A stretch of 64,000 nt of DNA from Nocardia mexicana NBRC 108244. Its GTDB lineage: Bacteria; Actinomycetota; Actinomycetes; Mycobacteriales; Mycobacteriaceae. Both the position numbers and the translations under genes were made by a program. This document shows positions 48,701 through 57,612 of the stretch, in pieces. The stretch is from contig NZ_BDBV01000021.1 of the NCBI RefSeq assembly GCF_001613165.1, positions 162,581 through 226,580 on the forward strand. The letters are read 5' to 3'. The notes under the pieces are model-generated. The model worked only from the letters and a program-made list of their open reading frames with translations, searched no databases and had not been told where the DNA came from. Position 1 is the stretch's first letter, and the number at the start of each line of letters is the position of its first letter.

Positions 48701-51084
48701 TCGTCGACTTCGTGGGCGCGGAGGCGTTCCAGGTGAGCTGCGGCCCGGTCGGGCTCCGGCACCGTCGCCCAGGCCCGCGCGAGCCGAGCGTGGCAGCGCA
48801 GCCGATCGTCGGGTGTGGTGTCGGCCAATGTCTGCTCGGCCGCCCGCAGCAGGTCCGGAATTTGCTCAGCCGACGACCGGTCGGCGAGATCCAGGTAATC
48901 GCGGGCCCGGCCGAAGCGGATGGACTCGATGAGCGATCGTGCCTGTGGGATATCGCTCGCTGCCGCCGCGACGCGATACACCGGATCCGCGGAATCATCA
49001 CGGCCCGAAAAGGACGCCTCCTCTTCCGGCACCCGCTCCCACAGACGCAGCGCACGCGCCAGATCGTGCGCGGCGATGTCGAGGGCGGCCGAGCGCACCG
49101 GATACTCCATCGGCGGATACCTGCCCGCGCGCTGCGGCAGGATCTCCTCGTCGGGGACGGTCAGCGCGCATTCCACCAGCATGTCCCGCAGGTCGGCGGT
49201 CACGGAGTCGACCGGTGCGTGCCGCACGATCTCCCGCATCGCCTCGAACTGGTGGAGGGACGGCGCCAACGCGGCCACATGCTCCACCGCCTCGGCGGTA
49301 CGCCCCATCCTGGCCATCAATCCGACTACGGCCGGGCTGATGCTGTGTCCCGACCGCAGCAGTTGGCGGCGTGCCACGCCGAGATGCACGATTTTCGGCA
49401 GATGCGTTGCCGGCGAGGGATTCTCGAGCAGTCGGGTGACGATCAGGTCGATCAATACGAGAAAGCGGCGATCACTTCCGAACATTGTGCGACAAGCCCG
49501 GCGCAAACCCGGGCCGACCAGATCCGTTGCCTCGTCGGCGACGACTTCCCGACTGTCGAGCAGATGGCGCCCCAGGTGGGCGAGGCCGTAGCGGTCGACG
49601 GTTTCCCACTCGAGGTCTTCCCAGGATGCGGCGGCGCCACGGTAATGCCGGACGATCCGCTCGTGCCATTCTCGCGCGTCCACCGCCCGATCCGGCCGTG
49701 CCAGCCGCAGTGACTCGCCGGTGAGAAATTCACCGATCGACGCGTGATAAAAGGTGATCCGGTCGCCACGCTGGTCGAGCAACCAGCGCAGTCTGGCAAG
49801 AACATTGCGAACGGAGCGGGGCCACACGCGAATCCCGGCGAGCCGAACGAGTTCATCGACGGTCAGCGCCTCCTCGGCGACGGCGAGGACTCCGAGGATC
49901 GGCTGCCCCACACCTTCCCACGCGGGCGTCAGGGTATCGCCGGGGCCGAGCGGGTCCGCCACGTCGAGCATGCCCAATTGGGATATCGCGGCCTGTATTC
50001 GGTCGACGAAGTAGGTGTACAAGCCCTCCAGTCCGGAGGGAATCCGGTCCAGGGCAAACAATTCCGCGTCTGCTGCGGTTCCTTCGGCAACCGCATCGTG
50101 CAGCGCCCGTGCGTAGGTCGCAAGGTACAGAAAGTTCCCCGCCGCCATTCGTACGACGTCGCGCTGGAACTGATCCAGGAACAGGCCCGCCGAACGGGCG
50201 GCTTCCGCAACGGGTTCGGCTCCGAGGGTCAGCCGCGCATAGGTACTCAGGTCTTCGAGCACGGGTCCGGCATCCGGATCGATCGCTATTTCGGCGAGTC
50301 GGCCCGCACGGGCGGACCGCAGCATTTCCAGTTGCGGATGCGGTCGCGAGGTAATCACGATGCGCACGTTCGCGGGCAACTCGGCGCCGTCCGCCAGCCA
50401 GCGCAGCAGGCTCGAAATCCCGTGCTCACCGGTCAACTCGTCGAGTGCGTCGAGCAGAATGACGATTCGCGCCGAGGGGTCCTCCGCCAGCAGCGACTCG
50501 GCCGGACCTAGGAGAGCCAGATGCGCCAGATTGTCCGGTTCCAGCAGCCGAGGTTCGAGGCCCGCGTATCCGATCTCGATCGCTGTCGCGGTGCCCGACA
50601 CCTCGGCGACTCGCTGTTCGAGCTCGAGGACCGCCGTGCGATGGAACGGGGACGTGGTCAGGTCGTCGATCCTGATACCGACCGCCCGACCGCCCTGCGC
50701 GACCTTATCGATGTGCTGCCGGACGACGATCGCGAGCCGATCAGGGCGAAACAGCTCGGGCCGCCGCCGGGCGAGCTGATGACCGACCGACAGGAGGAAC
50801 GATTGGATATCCCCGCCGACCAACGCGTCGCGGCTGTCACGGCGGACGAAATAGCAGAGCAGATCGGGGCGCCGGTGTGCCATGCCCGCCAGCAGACTGG
50901 TCTTACCCGCGCCCGGTTCGCCGGTGACGAGTACATAACCGTGGGCTTCGGTCGCCGCGTCGACTTTGTCCTGCAACCATTCTCGTACGACGAAGTCGGG
51001 ACCCATCTGGTCCCGGATCAGCTCCGCGAAAGGATGTGTCCGGCGGTCAGCGGCCCCGTCCGCGGTCTCCTCCGAGATCCACAC
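45754..51084 (-). CDS. Giant NACHT/STAND ATPase with C-terminal Sel1-like repeats
   Basis: 1776 residues from the GTG at 51084, behind GGGAGGGGAAGC. The P-loop GEPGAGKTS lies near residues 55-63 and Walker B IVILLDALDEL near 208-218, so the ATPase looks intact. A long helical middle (about 400-1500) follows with many TPR-like stretches. From about 1530 at least seven 36-residue Sel1/TPR units recur, each near A-M-x-N-L...G-x-L-x-x-A-E-x-W. This is the layout of bacterial NLR-like sensors. It overlaps the 3' end of the partner gene by 38 bp. Function is inferred. Confidence 0.8.
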   Translation of the reverse strand: MWISEETADGAADRRTHPFAELIRDQMGPDFVVREWLQDKVDAATEAHGYVLVTGEPGAGKTSLLAGMAHRRPDLLCYFVRRDSRDALVGGDIQSFLLSVGHQLARRRPELFRPDRLAIVVRQHIDKVAQGGRAVGIRIDDLTTSPFHRTAVLELEQRVAEVSGTATAIEIGYAGLEPRLLEPDNLAHLALLGPAESLLAEDPSARIVILLDALDELTGEHGISSLLRWLADGAELPANVRIVITSRPHPQLEMLRSARAGRLAEIAIDPDAGPVLEDLSTYARLTLGAEPVAEAARSAGLFLDQFQRDVVRMAAGNFLYLATYARALHDAVAEGTAADAELFALDRIPSGLEGLYTYFVDRIQAAISQLGMLDVADPLGPGDTLTPAWEGVGQPILGVLAVAEEALTVDELVRLAGIRVWPRSVRNVLARLRWLLDQRGDRITFYHASIGEFLTGESLRLARPDRAVDAREWHERIVRHYRGAAASWEDLEWETVDRYGLAHLGRHLLDSREVVADEATDLVGPGLRRACRTMFGSDRRFLVLIDLIVTRLLENPSPATHLPKIVHLGVARRQLLRSGHSISPAVVGLMARMGRTAEAVEHVAALAPSLHQFEAMREIVRHAPVDSVTADLRDMLVECALTVPDEEILPQRAGRYPPMEYPVRSAALDIAAHDLARALRLWERVPEEEASFSGRDDSADPVYRVAAAASDIPQARSLIESIRFGRARDYLDLADRSSAEQIPDLLRAAEQTLADTTPDDRLRCHARLARAWATVPEPDRAAAHLERLRAHEVDDPVASARGLTDAAMELVEYEPETARALLVRLSNIDIDGRNAPDMVRAARLWVLLGSPDTAVELLGRWSQWDFRGAVSALAEIDRSAAFRMITDKRRKIEPDRPEVGFIDRRHEDSVLSQLAEALAGLDVLQAEEVAKEVTNTTWSPLSSDRYTELASVGHRCLDADDPERARALLDECLRFAERAPALVDPAPIGPFRKSRATTPNRMDEINGVMFVADWAGEWRRRLETRFFYRPEDWIRAATPWAGAVASPHSWARTVRILTEWVAPHDLPRAVRSVEAIVDGPERTVGYAGLFRNAAGLREDASAHRLWTRFTAALAEMDCYEWTYEAAAEDLDPTPLAYLRPDHYARFEAAVQLVPNKFDFGHQLLRPTPALHEAAVLTFCHFGSLHCLQSAITGQPPDRMLEGLHVSALAERPDPEQPRGPLYDITYAMAAVCESMIDGRTGRRWTSRPPQQIEDPLYAALADLRLSSDRRSARRAFADSMRSLMTPNRLPAVAGLLAHLVEMPGAERLLIRDLSTEVVARAGDQLPGNRIAALLPFAESERLADLAEPVELSTLALRSKVYSGLRGPCVDALARLFPVLLARAPAVALRQLYDALPDDWALAMAQLESGARPLVDILGPDAVAVLHAAIQRGESVVRGAGQPLSLVDGVDFTAVQTQATFIQPGASGPNAEDSDQESNASRTSRTDSDAEAAYLLARTAHENGDLAEAEHWYHEAATAGDIRASNNLAVLLHERGDRSGAEHWYRRAAAAGDDHAMYNLGRLLDQNSERAEAERWFQAAAEAGHIPAMNNFGRILEIRGDLTGAETWYDRGATAGDPTAMNNLAWMRAGRGDLEAAERWYTRAADCGDTVAMSNLVRICTDRGDLEAAERWARRAAATGEPAAMTNLATVLTLRGDSDGAEEWNVKAADAGDAGAMSNLARSCLHRGDLDAAEQWCEKAVAAGDTEAADALLWLRQFRAGRSHRPRRRSWRRRSRE

Positions 51085-51580
51085 CAATGGCTTCCCCTCC
51101 CGCGGTCACTTCGTGCACTCGCGTGTGACCTTCGATGCTGCCCTCCGCTCGATCGGCACGGACCGCGGCCACGTATCCGGCAACCTGATCGGCATCGATG
51201 CTTCCCCGCACGACGGGGGCCGCGGACGACTCACCGGTGAACGACACCGGGATCCCGTAGACCGATTCGAGGACCCGGCGCAGTGCGTCGGCCAGGCGGA
51301 GGAGGTGCTCGTCCGACGGATCGATCGGATCGACGCCGGAGACGTACTCGTGCAGATCGGTTCGCAGTCCACGCATTTCGGTTTCGAACCGCTCGACCTG
51401 CGCCGAATCCGGAGCGGGCAGTTGCTCCGGCTGGGCGACGACGGGCGGTGTGTCCTCGCCACCTGCGGATTCTGTCCGCTCACGACGCCACTTGAGAAGC
51501 TCGCCCGCCTGGTCGTAGAGAAACTTGATTCCCTCGGTCAGTGCGACCGAACCGAGCGCGGCAAGCGACAGTGCATCCAT
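51047..51580 (-). CDS. Small partner protein of the NACHT gene with Gly-rich beta-type tail
   Basis: 177 residues. The first 30 are hydrophobic/helical (LAALGSVALTEGIKFLYDQAG), the middle is helical, and residues about 135-172 form pseudo-repeats with GSIDADQV, AAVRADRAEG and GGEAIGVDL. Similar short beta-type modules often accompany actinobacterial STAND proteins. Its stop lies inside the NACHT gene, so the two should be made together. It could be an effector-associated or adaptor subunit; no catalytic motif is seen. Confidence 0.65.
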   Translation of the reverse strand: MDALSLAALGSVALTEGIKFLYDQAGELLKWRRERTESAGGEDTPPVVAQPEQLPAPDSAQVERFETEMRGLRTDLHEYVSGVDPIDPSDEHLLRLADALRRVLESVYGIPVSFTGESSAAPVVRGSIDADQVAGYVAAVRADRAEGSIEGHTRVHEVTAGGEAIGVDLGGDRGRGR

Positions 51581-51690
51581 CCCTTCGATGCTAGCCGATC
51601 GAAAAACCCGCGGATGCAGATACTTCCGGGGTCGCTGGATCCTCTCGCTATGCTGTCGGGGTTCAATTCCGCTGCAGTACGAGGGAGATC

Positions 51691-53289
51691 GTGGTTCATC
51701 CCGAAATCGGTGCGACGTTCGCGGACTACATCGTCGACGGGGTCCTCGGACAGGGCGGCATGGGGACGGTCTACCTGGCTCGGCATCCGCGGCTGCCGAG
51801 GTCGGTCGCGCTGAAGGTGTTGAACCGCACGGTGTCCGGTGACCCGGAGCTGCGCAAGCGGTTCGAACGGGAAGCCGGTGTCGTTGCGCGACTGGAACAT
51901 CCGAACATCGTCGGTATCTACGACCGCGGTACGCACGACGGCTGCCTGTGGGTCGCCATGCAGTACATCCAGGGCGGTGACACGGGGCGGCTGGATCCGC
52001 GGCAGCTGAGCGGGGATCGGGCGGCCCGGATCATCGCCGATACCGCGTCCGCGCTGGACTACGCGCACGCGCACGGGGTGCTGCATCGCGACATCAAACC
52101 GGCGAACATCCTGCTGGCCGCGGCCGACGCGGGCCGGGCGGAGCGCGCCGTCCTCACCGACTTCGGGATCGCCCGGCTGGATGCGGCCACCAAGATCACC
52201 GCGACCGGAACGTTCACCGCGACACTGGCATTCGCGGCGCCCGAACAGCTCTCCGGGGAGCAGCTGGACCACCGGGCGGACCAGTATTCGCTGGCCTGCA
52301 CGCTGTTCTCGCTGCTGACCGGGCGGGCGCCGTTCCCGGCGGACAATCCGGGACAGGTGGTGGCGCAGCATCTTTCCGCCCCGGTGCCGCCGCTGAGCCC
52401 GCTGCGGCCGGATCTGCCGATCGGTCTGGATGCAGTTCTCGCGCGGGGCATGGCCAAGGATCGAGGGCAGCGCTTCGGCAGCTGCGGTGAATTCGCGGCG
52501 GCGGTGTGGGTCGCGCTGTCCGGGCGGCCCGCCGCGATGCCGCCGTCGTCGGAAACCGTTGTGTACCCGGATGGCTCGCCGAGGCCGGGGTACCCGATGC
52601 CGTATCCGGCGCAGTCGCTTACGCCATACTCGGCGCAGCCGCAGATCGCACCGATGAAGCCGGAACGGCGCGGCAGGCGCGCTGCCCTCGCGGTGGCGGC
52701 GGCCGTAGCCGTTGTCGTGGCCGGTGCCGGGGTGACCTATGCGATGCGGAGCCCGGATACCAAGTCGGTCGCCGACAGCGCCGGGCCGGACGCGGGGACC
52801 GGCGGCAAGTCCGCCCCCGCAGCCGAGAAACGGCATCCGGGCGGCTGGAGCGACGGCGAGCAGGCGATCATCCAGGCATTCCCCAAGGTGTTCACCGACC
52901 CGGTCAACCGCGCGGACTGGCGCGGAGCGGGGTGCACGGGCACGACCACCGGGCCCGGCCAAGGGCCCGAGAAGAGCGGTATCACCTGTGCCGCAGCCGA
53001 TTTCACGCTATCGATCTACGACCTCGGCGACGCCGCCGCGGCCGTGGACTACCTCGGCTCGCGCCCGCCCGGCGTGAACTGGAACGAGGGGAAGATCACC
53101 CGCCGCGGATTCACCTCCTTCCTCCCGTACCGCTGCAGCCCCGACAGCGACTTCGGCGCTCCCGGTACCAAGTACTTCTGGGGCGGCTTCAGCTCCGAAC
53201 CGAAGTTCGGCCGCTACGTGGTCCTCATCGAAATGGACGCCGACTCCCGCGACCAGCTGGTCGACGTCTGGAGCGACGTACCGCTGTAG
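51691..53289 (+). CDS. Transmembrane Ser/Thr protein kinase
   Basis: 532 residues. Kinase motifs: GQGGMGTVY (residues 20-28), ALKVL (Lys near 43), HRDIKPANI and DFGIAR. A Pro-rich juxtamembrane part leads to one transmembrane helix near 332-350, then an extracellular domain of about 180 residues with Cys pairs (GCTG, TCAA, YRCSP), and no PASTA repeats. So it resembles PknF/PknD-type sensor kinases of mycolic-acid bacteria. Divergent from the NACHT partner gene with a 110-bp gap. GTG start at 51691. Confidence 0.9.
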   Translation: MVHPEIGATFADYIVDGVLGQGGMGTVYLARHPRLPRSVALKVLNRTVSGDPELRKRFEREAGVVARLEHPNIVGIYDRGTHDGCLWVAMQYIQGGDTGRLDPRQLSGDRAARIIADTASALDYAHAHGVLHRDIKPANILLAAADAGRAERAVLTDFGIARLDAATKITATGTFTATLAFAAPEQLSGEQLDHRADQYSLACTLFSLLTGRAPFPADNPGQVVAQHLSAPVPPLSPLRPDLPIGLDAVLARGMAKDRGQRFGSCGEFAAAVWVALSGRPAAMPPSSETVVYPDGSPRPGYPMPYPAQSLTPYSAQPQIAPMKPERRGRRAALAVAAAVAVVVAGAGVTYAMRSPDTKSVADSAGPDAGTGGKSAPAAEKRHPGGWSDGEQAIIQAFPKVFTDPVNRADWRGAGCTGTTTGPGQGPEKSGITCAAADFTLSIYDLGDAAAAVDYLGSRPPGVNWNEGKITRRGFTSFLPYRCSPDSDFGAPGTKYFWGGFSSEPKFGRYVVLIEMDADSRDQLVDVWSDVPL

Positions 53290-53308
53290 GGGTGATAGGC
53301 CACGATCA

Positions 53309-53674
53309 TCAGCCCGCGAGGAACTCGAGGCGGTTGCCAACCGGGTCGGCGGTGTGGAAGCGGCGGCGGCCGGGAATCTCGGCCGGATCGGCCCAGCGAA
53401 TCTCGTGCCCTGCGGCTCTGACGGCCGCCTCGACGGTGTCGATATCGACAACAAAGGCGGGGTGGGCCTTCCGGGCAGGACGGAAGGGATCTTCCACTCC
53501 TATGTGGAGTTCACCGTCCGGCCCGCCCACGCCCGGCACGGTGAACCAACAGCCGCCGCGGGCAGCAAGCAGGGGTGGTTTGGGAAGTTCCGGCCAGCCG
53601 AGAACCCCGCTGTAGAACGCTCGCATGCGATCCTCGGCGCCGGGCGGGCAGGCGATTTGGACGTGGTGAATCAC
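53309..53674 (-). CDS. Glyoxalase/VOC family protein
   Basis: 121 residues: one VOC unit with the N-terminal His (HHVQIACP), GVLGWPELPKPP, and the C-terminal DPVGNRLEFLAG with a metal Glu. Small stand-alone VOC proteins include dioxygenase-like and lactoylglutathione-like enzymes as well as binders of antibiotics; the role here is unknown. GTG start after GAGGAGTTCAC. Confidence 0.8.
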   Translation of the reverse strand: MIHHVQIACPPGAEDRMRAFYSGVLGWPELPKPPLLAARGGCWFTVPGVGGPDGELHIGVEDPFRPARKAHPAFVVDIDTVEAAVRAAGHEIRWADPAEIPGRRRFHTADPVGNRLEFLAG

Positions 53675-53828
53675 GTGAACTCCTCGAAGACTCTTGCAGG
53701 ACGAGCGTACTATTTGGACCCGATTCTCGGCTGTTCGATGCCGGTGCCGGCGGTTGGGGGCGACCGATACAGTCGGGGTGGGCCCGGAGGATTGATCGAG
53801 GTTCGCACCGACACCGTGAGGAGTTGCC

Positions 53829-56681
53829 GTGGATGTGTCTCGCCCCCGCCCGAGTGCTGATGCCGTGGCCGGGGTCGTCGCCGCGCTGGGCGATCTCGGG
53901 ATCGAGGTCGACGACAGTGCGCTGACCCGGTCGCTGTACTCCTCGGACGCGTCGGTTTATCGGGTGTCGCCGGGGGCGGTGGTGTTTCCGCGGCGGGGGG
54001 AGGATGTCGAGGCGGTGGTGGCCGCCTGTGCGGCGAACGGGGTGCCGATCACGAGTCGGGGGGCGGGGACGTCGATCGCGGGTAATGCGATCGGGACCGG
54101 GATCGTGGTCGATCACAGCAGGTATTTGGATTCGGTGCTGGCTGTGGATGCCGAAAGTCGTTCGGCGCGTGTGCAACCCGGTGTCGCGCACGCCACCCTG
54201 CAGCGCCGTGCCGCGCCGCACGGCTTGCGGTTCGGCCCGGATCCCTCGTCGCATTCGCGGTGCACGATCGGCGGGATGATCGGCAACAACGCGTGCGGGT
54301 CGCGGGCGCTGGGGTACGGGCGGACCAGCGATAACGTGCGCGGGCTGCATGTGGTCACCGTGGCGGGGGAGCATCTGCGGCTGGGCAGTCTCGCCGGTCC
54401 CGATGCCGCGTCCGCGCCGGTGCTGGAGTCGTTGCGGACCATGGTGGGTGGATCGCTGGCCACGATCAGGTCCGAGTTCGGGCGGTTCGGGCGTCAGGTT
54501 TCCGGCTATGCGCTCGATCCGCTGCTGCCCGAGAACGGCTTCGATGTGACGAAGCTGTTCGTCGGGTCGGAGGGCACCCTCGGCGTCGTGCTCGAGGCGG
54601 ACGTCACGCTGGTCGCGGATCCGCCGTACCGCGTGATGGGGGTGCTCGGCTTCGAGAACATGGTCGCCGCCGCGGCGGCCGTGCCCGCCATTCTTCCGTT
54701 CTCTCCCATCGCCTGCGAGGGGCTCGACAGCCGGATCACCGACGTCGTTCGTGCGGTGCGGCCGGGGGCGGTGCCCGAGATGCCCCGGGGCGCAGGGTGG
54801 TTGTTCGTCGAGTTCGCCGGGGAGAACCGGGCCGAGCTGGAGGCTATGGTCTCCGCGGTCGCCTCGGCGAGCGGGGCGCTGGACTGGCGGCTGGTCGGGT
54901 CGGCGGCGGAGGCCGCGGCGTTGTGGAAGATCCGTGAGGACGGCTCGGGTCTGGTGGCGCGGACGCCGAGTGGTCGTCCGGCACATGCGGGCTGGGAGGA
55001 TGCGGCGGTGCCGCCGGAGCATCTGGCGGAGTATCTGGCACAGTTCGAGGAGCTGCTGACCGGGTACGGGCTGACGGGGGTGCCGTACGGGCATTTCGGT
55101 GACGGGTGCGTGCATGTGCGGATCGATTTCGATCTCGACGACGCGCGGGGTCGCGACAGGTTCGAGCATTTTCTCGACGAGGCCGCGAAACTGGTTGGCA
55201 CCTACGGTGGTTCGATGTCGGGGGAGCACGGCGACGGCCGTGCCCGCAGTGCGCTGCTGTCGCATATGTATTCGCCCGCGGCGCTCGAGCTGTTCGGGCG
55301 GGTCAAGCATCACTTCGATCCGGGGAATCTGCTGAACCCGGGCATCATCGTCGACCCGTTGCCCGCGTCCGCCGACATCCGTTATGTGCCGGCGCCTTCG
55401 GTGCCGCAACCGCTGGCGTTCAGCTACCCGCACGACGCCGACGGCTTGTTCGGGGCGGTGCATCGGTGTACCGGTGTGGGCCGGTGCGTCGCTCCCAACC
55501 CGTCGGCCACGGTGATCTGCCCGTCGTTCCAGGCCACCGGTGCGGAGAAGGATTCGACGCGGGGGCGCGCGAGGGTACTGCAGGACGCGGTGACCGGGCA
55601 TCTCGGTGCGGCGGGCCTGTCCGCGCCGGAAGTGCATGAGGCCCTTGATCTTTGCCTGAGTTGCAAGGGCTGTAAATCCGATTGCCCGACCGGTGTGGAT
55701 ATGGCGACCTACAAGGCCGAGGTGCTGCATCGGCGGTACCGGGGCAAGGTCCGGCCGCGGTCGCACTATTCGCTGGGGCGGTTGCCGCTGTGGTTGCGTC
55801 TGGCGCGCCGCATGCCTCGCATTGCCAACCGGCTCAGCAGGATTCGCGCTACTCATCCGATGGTCGCCTGGGTGGCGGGCATCGACGCGCGCCGCGATAT
55901 CCCGGCGATCGGTGCGTCCGCCGACCGCAAGGCGTGGCGTGCCGCGCAGCGGGAGACGGGGACCGGGACCAAGGACGTCGTGCTGTTCGTCGACACCTTC
56001 ACCGACAGCTTCACTCCGGCGGTCGCGACGGCGCTGCTGGAGGTCCTGCGTGCGGCGGGCTATCGCGTGCACGTACCGGAGCGCGGCGTCTGCTGCGGGC
56101 TGACGTGGATTTCCACCGGCCAGCTCGACGGCGCGCGCCGGCGGCTGGAACAGACGGTGGCCGCTCTGCATCCTTATGTCGAGCAGGGGATGACGGTGCT
56201 GGGGATCGAGCCGTCGTGCACCGCGGTGCTTCGTTCCGACCTCGTCGAGTTGGTGGGAACCGAACAGGCGCAAGCGGTTTCGGCGGCGGTGCGCACGCTG
56301 TCGGAGCTGCTGACCGGCGACGAGGACTACCGGCTTCCCGATCTGTCCGGCGTGCGGGTGCTGGCCCAGCCGCATTGTCACCACCATGCGGTGCTCGGCT
56401 GGGACACCGATCGCCGGCTGCTGGAGCGTGCGGGCGCGGAGGTCACCGCGGTGGGCGGATGTTGCGGTCTGGCAGGCAATTTCGGTGCCGAGCGGGGACA
56501 TTACGACGTGTCGGTCGCCGTCGCGGAAACCCAGCTGCTGCCCGCGCTGCGTGCCGCGGCTTCGGACACGGTGATCCTCGCCGACGGCTTCTCCTGCCGC
56601 ACCCAGATCGAACACCTGGCCCACCTGCGCGGCGCCCACCTGGCCGAACTGCTCGCCGGAAAGCTCGGGGAGCGGGACTGA
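53829..56681 (+). CDS. FAD-linked and Fe-S oxidoreductase (D-lactate/D-2-hydroxyacid dehydrogenase-like)
   Basis: 950 residues in one chain. The N-terminal PCMH-type FAD domain has RGAGTSIAGNAIG near 77; a FAD-oxidase C-terminal domain follows with GEHGDGRARS near 466; then a ferredoxin-like part (CTGVGRC and CLSCKGCKSDCPTGVD) and two cysteine-rich CCG units (CCGLTW, CCGLAGNFG). This is the fused arrangement of membrane-linked D-lactate or D-2-hydroxyglutarate dehydrogenases. Substrate not predicted. The GTG start follows GTGAGGAGTTGCC. Confidence 0.85.
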   Translation: MDVSRPRPSADAVAGVVAALGDLGIEVDDSALTRSLYSSDASVYRVSPGAVVFPRRGEDVEAVVAACAANGVPITSRGAGTSIAGNAIGTGIVVDHSRYLDSVLAVDAESRSARVQPGVAHATLQRRAAPHGLRFGPDPSSHSRCTIGGMIGNNACGSRALGYGRTSDNVRGLHVVTVAGEHLRLGSLAGPDAASAPVLESLRTMVGGSLATIRSEFGRFGRQVSGYALDPLLPENGFDVTKLFVGSEGTLGVVLEADVTLVADPPYRVMGVLGFENMVAAAAAVPAILPFSPIACEGLDSRITDVVRAVRPGAVPEMPRGAGWLFVEFAGENRAELEAMVSAVASASGALDWRLVGSAAEAAALWKIREDGSGLVARTPSGRPAHAGWEDAAVPPEHLAEYLAQFEELLTGYGLTGVPYGHFGDGCVHVRIDFDLDDARGRDRFEHFLDEAAKLVGTYGGSMSGEHGDGRARSALLSHMYSPAALELFGRVKHHFDPGNLLNPGIIVDPLPASADIRYVPAPSVPQPLAFSYPHDADGLFGAVHRCTGVGRCVAPNPSATVICPSFQATGAEKDSTRGRARVLQDAVTGHLGAAGLSAPEVHEALDLCLSCKGCKSDCPTGVDMATYKAEVLHRRYRGKVRPRSHYSLGRLPLWLRLARRMPRIANRLSRIRATHPMVAWVAGIDARRDIPAIGASADRKAWRAAQRETGTGTKDVVLFVDTFTDSFTPAVATALLEVLRAAGYRVHVPERGVCCGLTWISTGQLDGARRRLEQTVAALHPYVEQGMTVLGIEPSCTAVLRSDLVELVGTEQAQAVSAAVRTLSELLTGDEDYRLPDLSGVRVLAQPHCHHHAVLGWDTDRRLLERAGAEVTAVGGCCGLAGNFGAERGHYDVSVAVAETQLLPALRAAASDTVILADGFSCRTQIEHLAHLRGAHLAELLAGKLGERD

Positions 56682-56791
56682 GAGCGCGTGGTCGCGTGAG
56701 TTGCCGCGCGTGTGAGGACGCGATGGGAATACGATCGGACCGGAGTTGACGGTTCGGCGGGGGAGCCCGTTGGGGAGAAGGGGTTACGGGG

Positions 56792-57526
56792 ATGACAGAT
56801 TCCCAGCGCGGGCCTGGTGAGCGGCCGGGGTTCGGGCCGCAGTTTCCGCCGCCGTCGACGGGCGGCCGCAGGACGGGACCGATTATCGCCGGTGTGCTCG
56901 GGCTGGTGGTGCTGCTGGGGCTGGGGGTGGTGATCGGCATCGTGGTCGGCGGTCGCGACGACGAATCCTCCGGTAGCGCTGGTACCGCCCGGCCGGAGGC
57001 GGACGCGTATTCGATGAAGGCGGTCACCAATGCCTGCGACCTTGTTGACCCCACGCCCCTGACCAAATGGTCGCCCACGCCGAAAGGCCCTGCCGAGCAT
57101 GAGGAATCGCGTCCGTCCGTGTACGGGAGCGGTGGCCTGAAATGCGATGTCGGGTACACCAGCGCGACCGGCGGCGAGTTTCCGATGAACAAGGCCGGAA
57201 TGCGGGCCGAGGCGCAGTTCACCGATGGCGCGGCGCCGCCCTTCTACGATCACTGGAAACACGCCGACGTCCTCACTCCCGAACCCGGGTCGGCGTCGGG
57301 CGAGATCCGCGGACTCGGCAACCAGGCCTACTGGTACTCCGAGATCACCGGGGATCTCGTCGCGAACATGGCGCACGCCGTCTGCGTGCAGGACGGCAAT
57401 GTCTCTGTGCGAGTGCAGATCTCCCTCACTCGCGAGAAGGGTTCCCCGGTCGTACAGCGGGACGAACTCGATTTCATCGCCCGATCCCAGGTCCGCAGGA
57501 TCCTGGAGGGCCTGCGGGCGAAGTAG
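56792..57526 (+). CDS. Membrane-anchored DUF3558-like protein, copy 1
   Basis: 244 residues. A Pro/Gly-rich cytosolic start leads to one transmembrane helix (GPIIAGVLGLVVLLGLGVVIGIVVGG, about 29-54), then an outside domain with NACDLVDPTPLTKW and a second Cys pair (KCDV, AVCVQ). The NACDLVDP...W element resembles DUF3558 domains, common in actinomycete surface proteins. A paralogue follows directly. Function unknown. Confidence 0.65.
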   Translation: MTDSQRGPGERPGFGPQFPPPSTGGRRTGPIIAGVLGLVVLLGLGVVIGIVVGGRDDESSGSAGTARPEADAYSMKAVTNACDLVDPTPLTKWSPTPKGPAEHEESRPSVYGSGGLKCDVGYTSATGGEFPMNKAGMRAEAQFTDGAAPPFYDHWKHADVLTPEPGSASGEIRGLGNQAYWYSEITGDLVANMAHAVCVQDGNVSVRVQISLTREKGSPVVQRDELDFIARSQVRRILEGLRAK

Positions 57527-57612
57527 CGACGGCGGGCGGTGACCGGCATACGATCGCATCGGAGTGGAGGTCGACGGGGGAGCCCGTCGCGGAACCGGAG
57601 GGGTTTGCAGGT

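Noticed and set aside
53511..56639. A 1042-codon frame opposite the FAD/Fe-S oxidoreductase
   Set aside because: Arg/His/Pro-rich shadow frame; the plus strand carries the conserved enzyme motifs.
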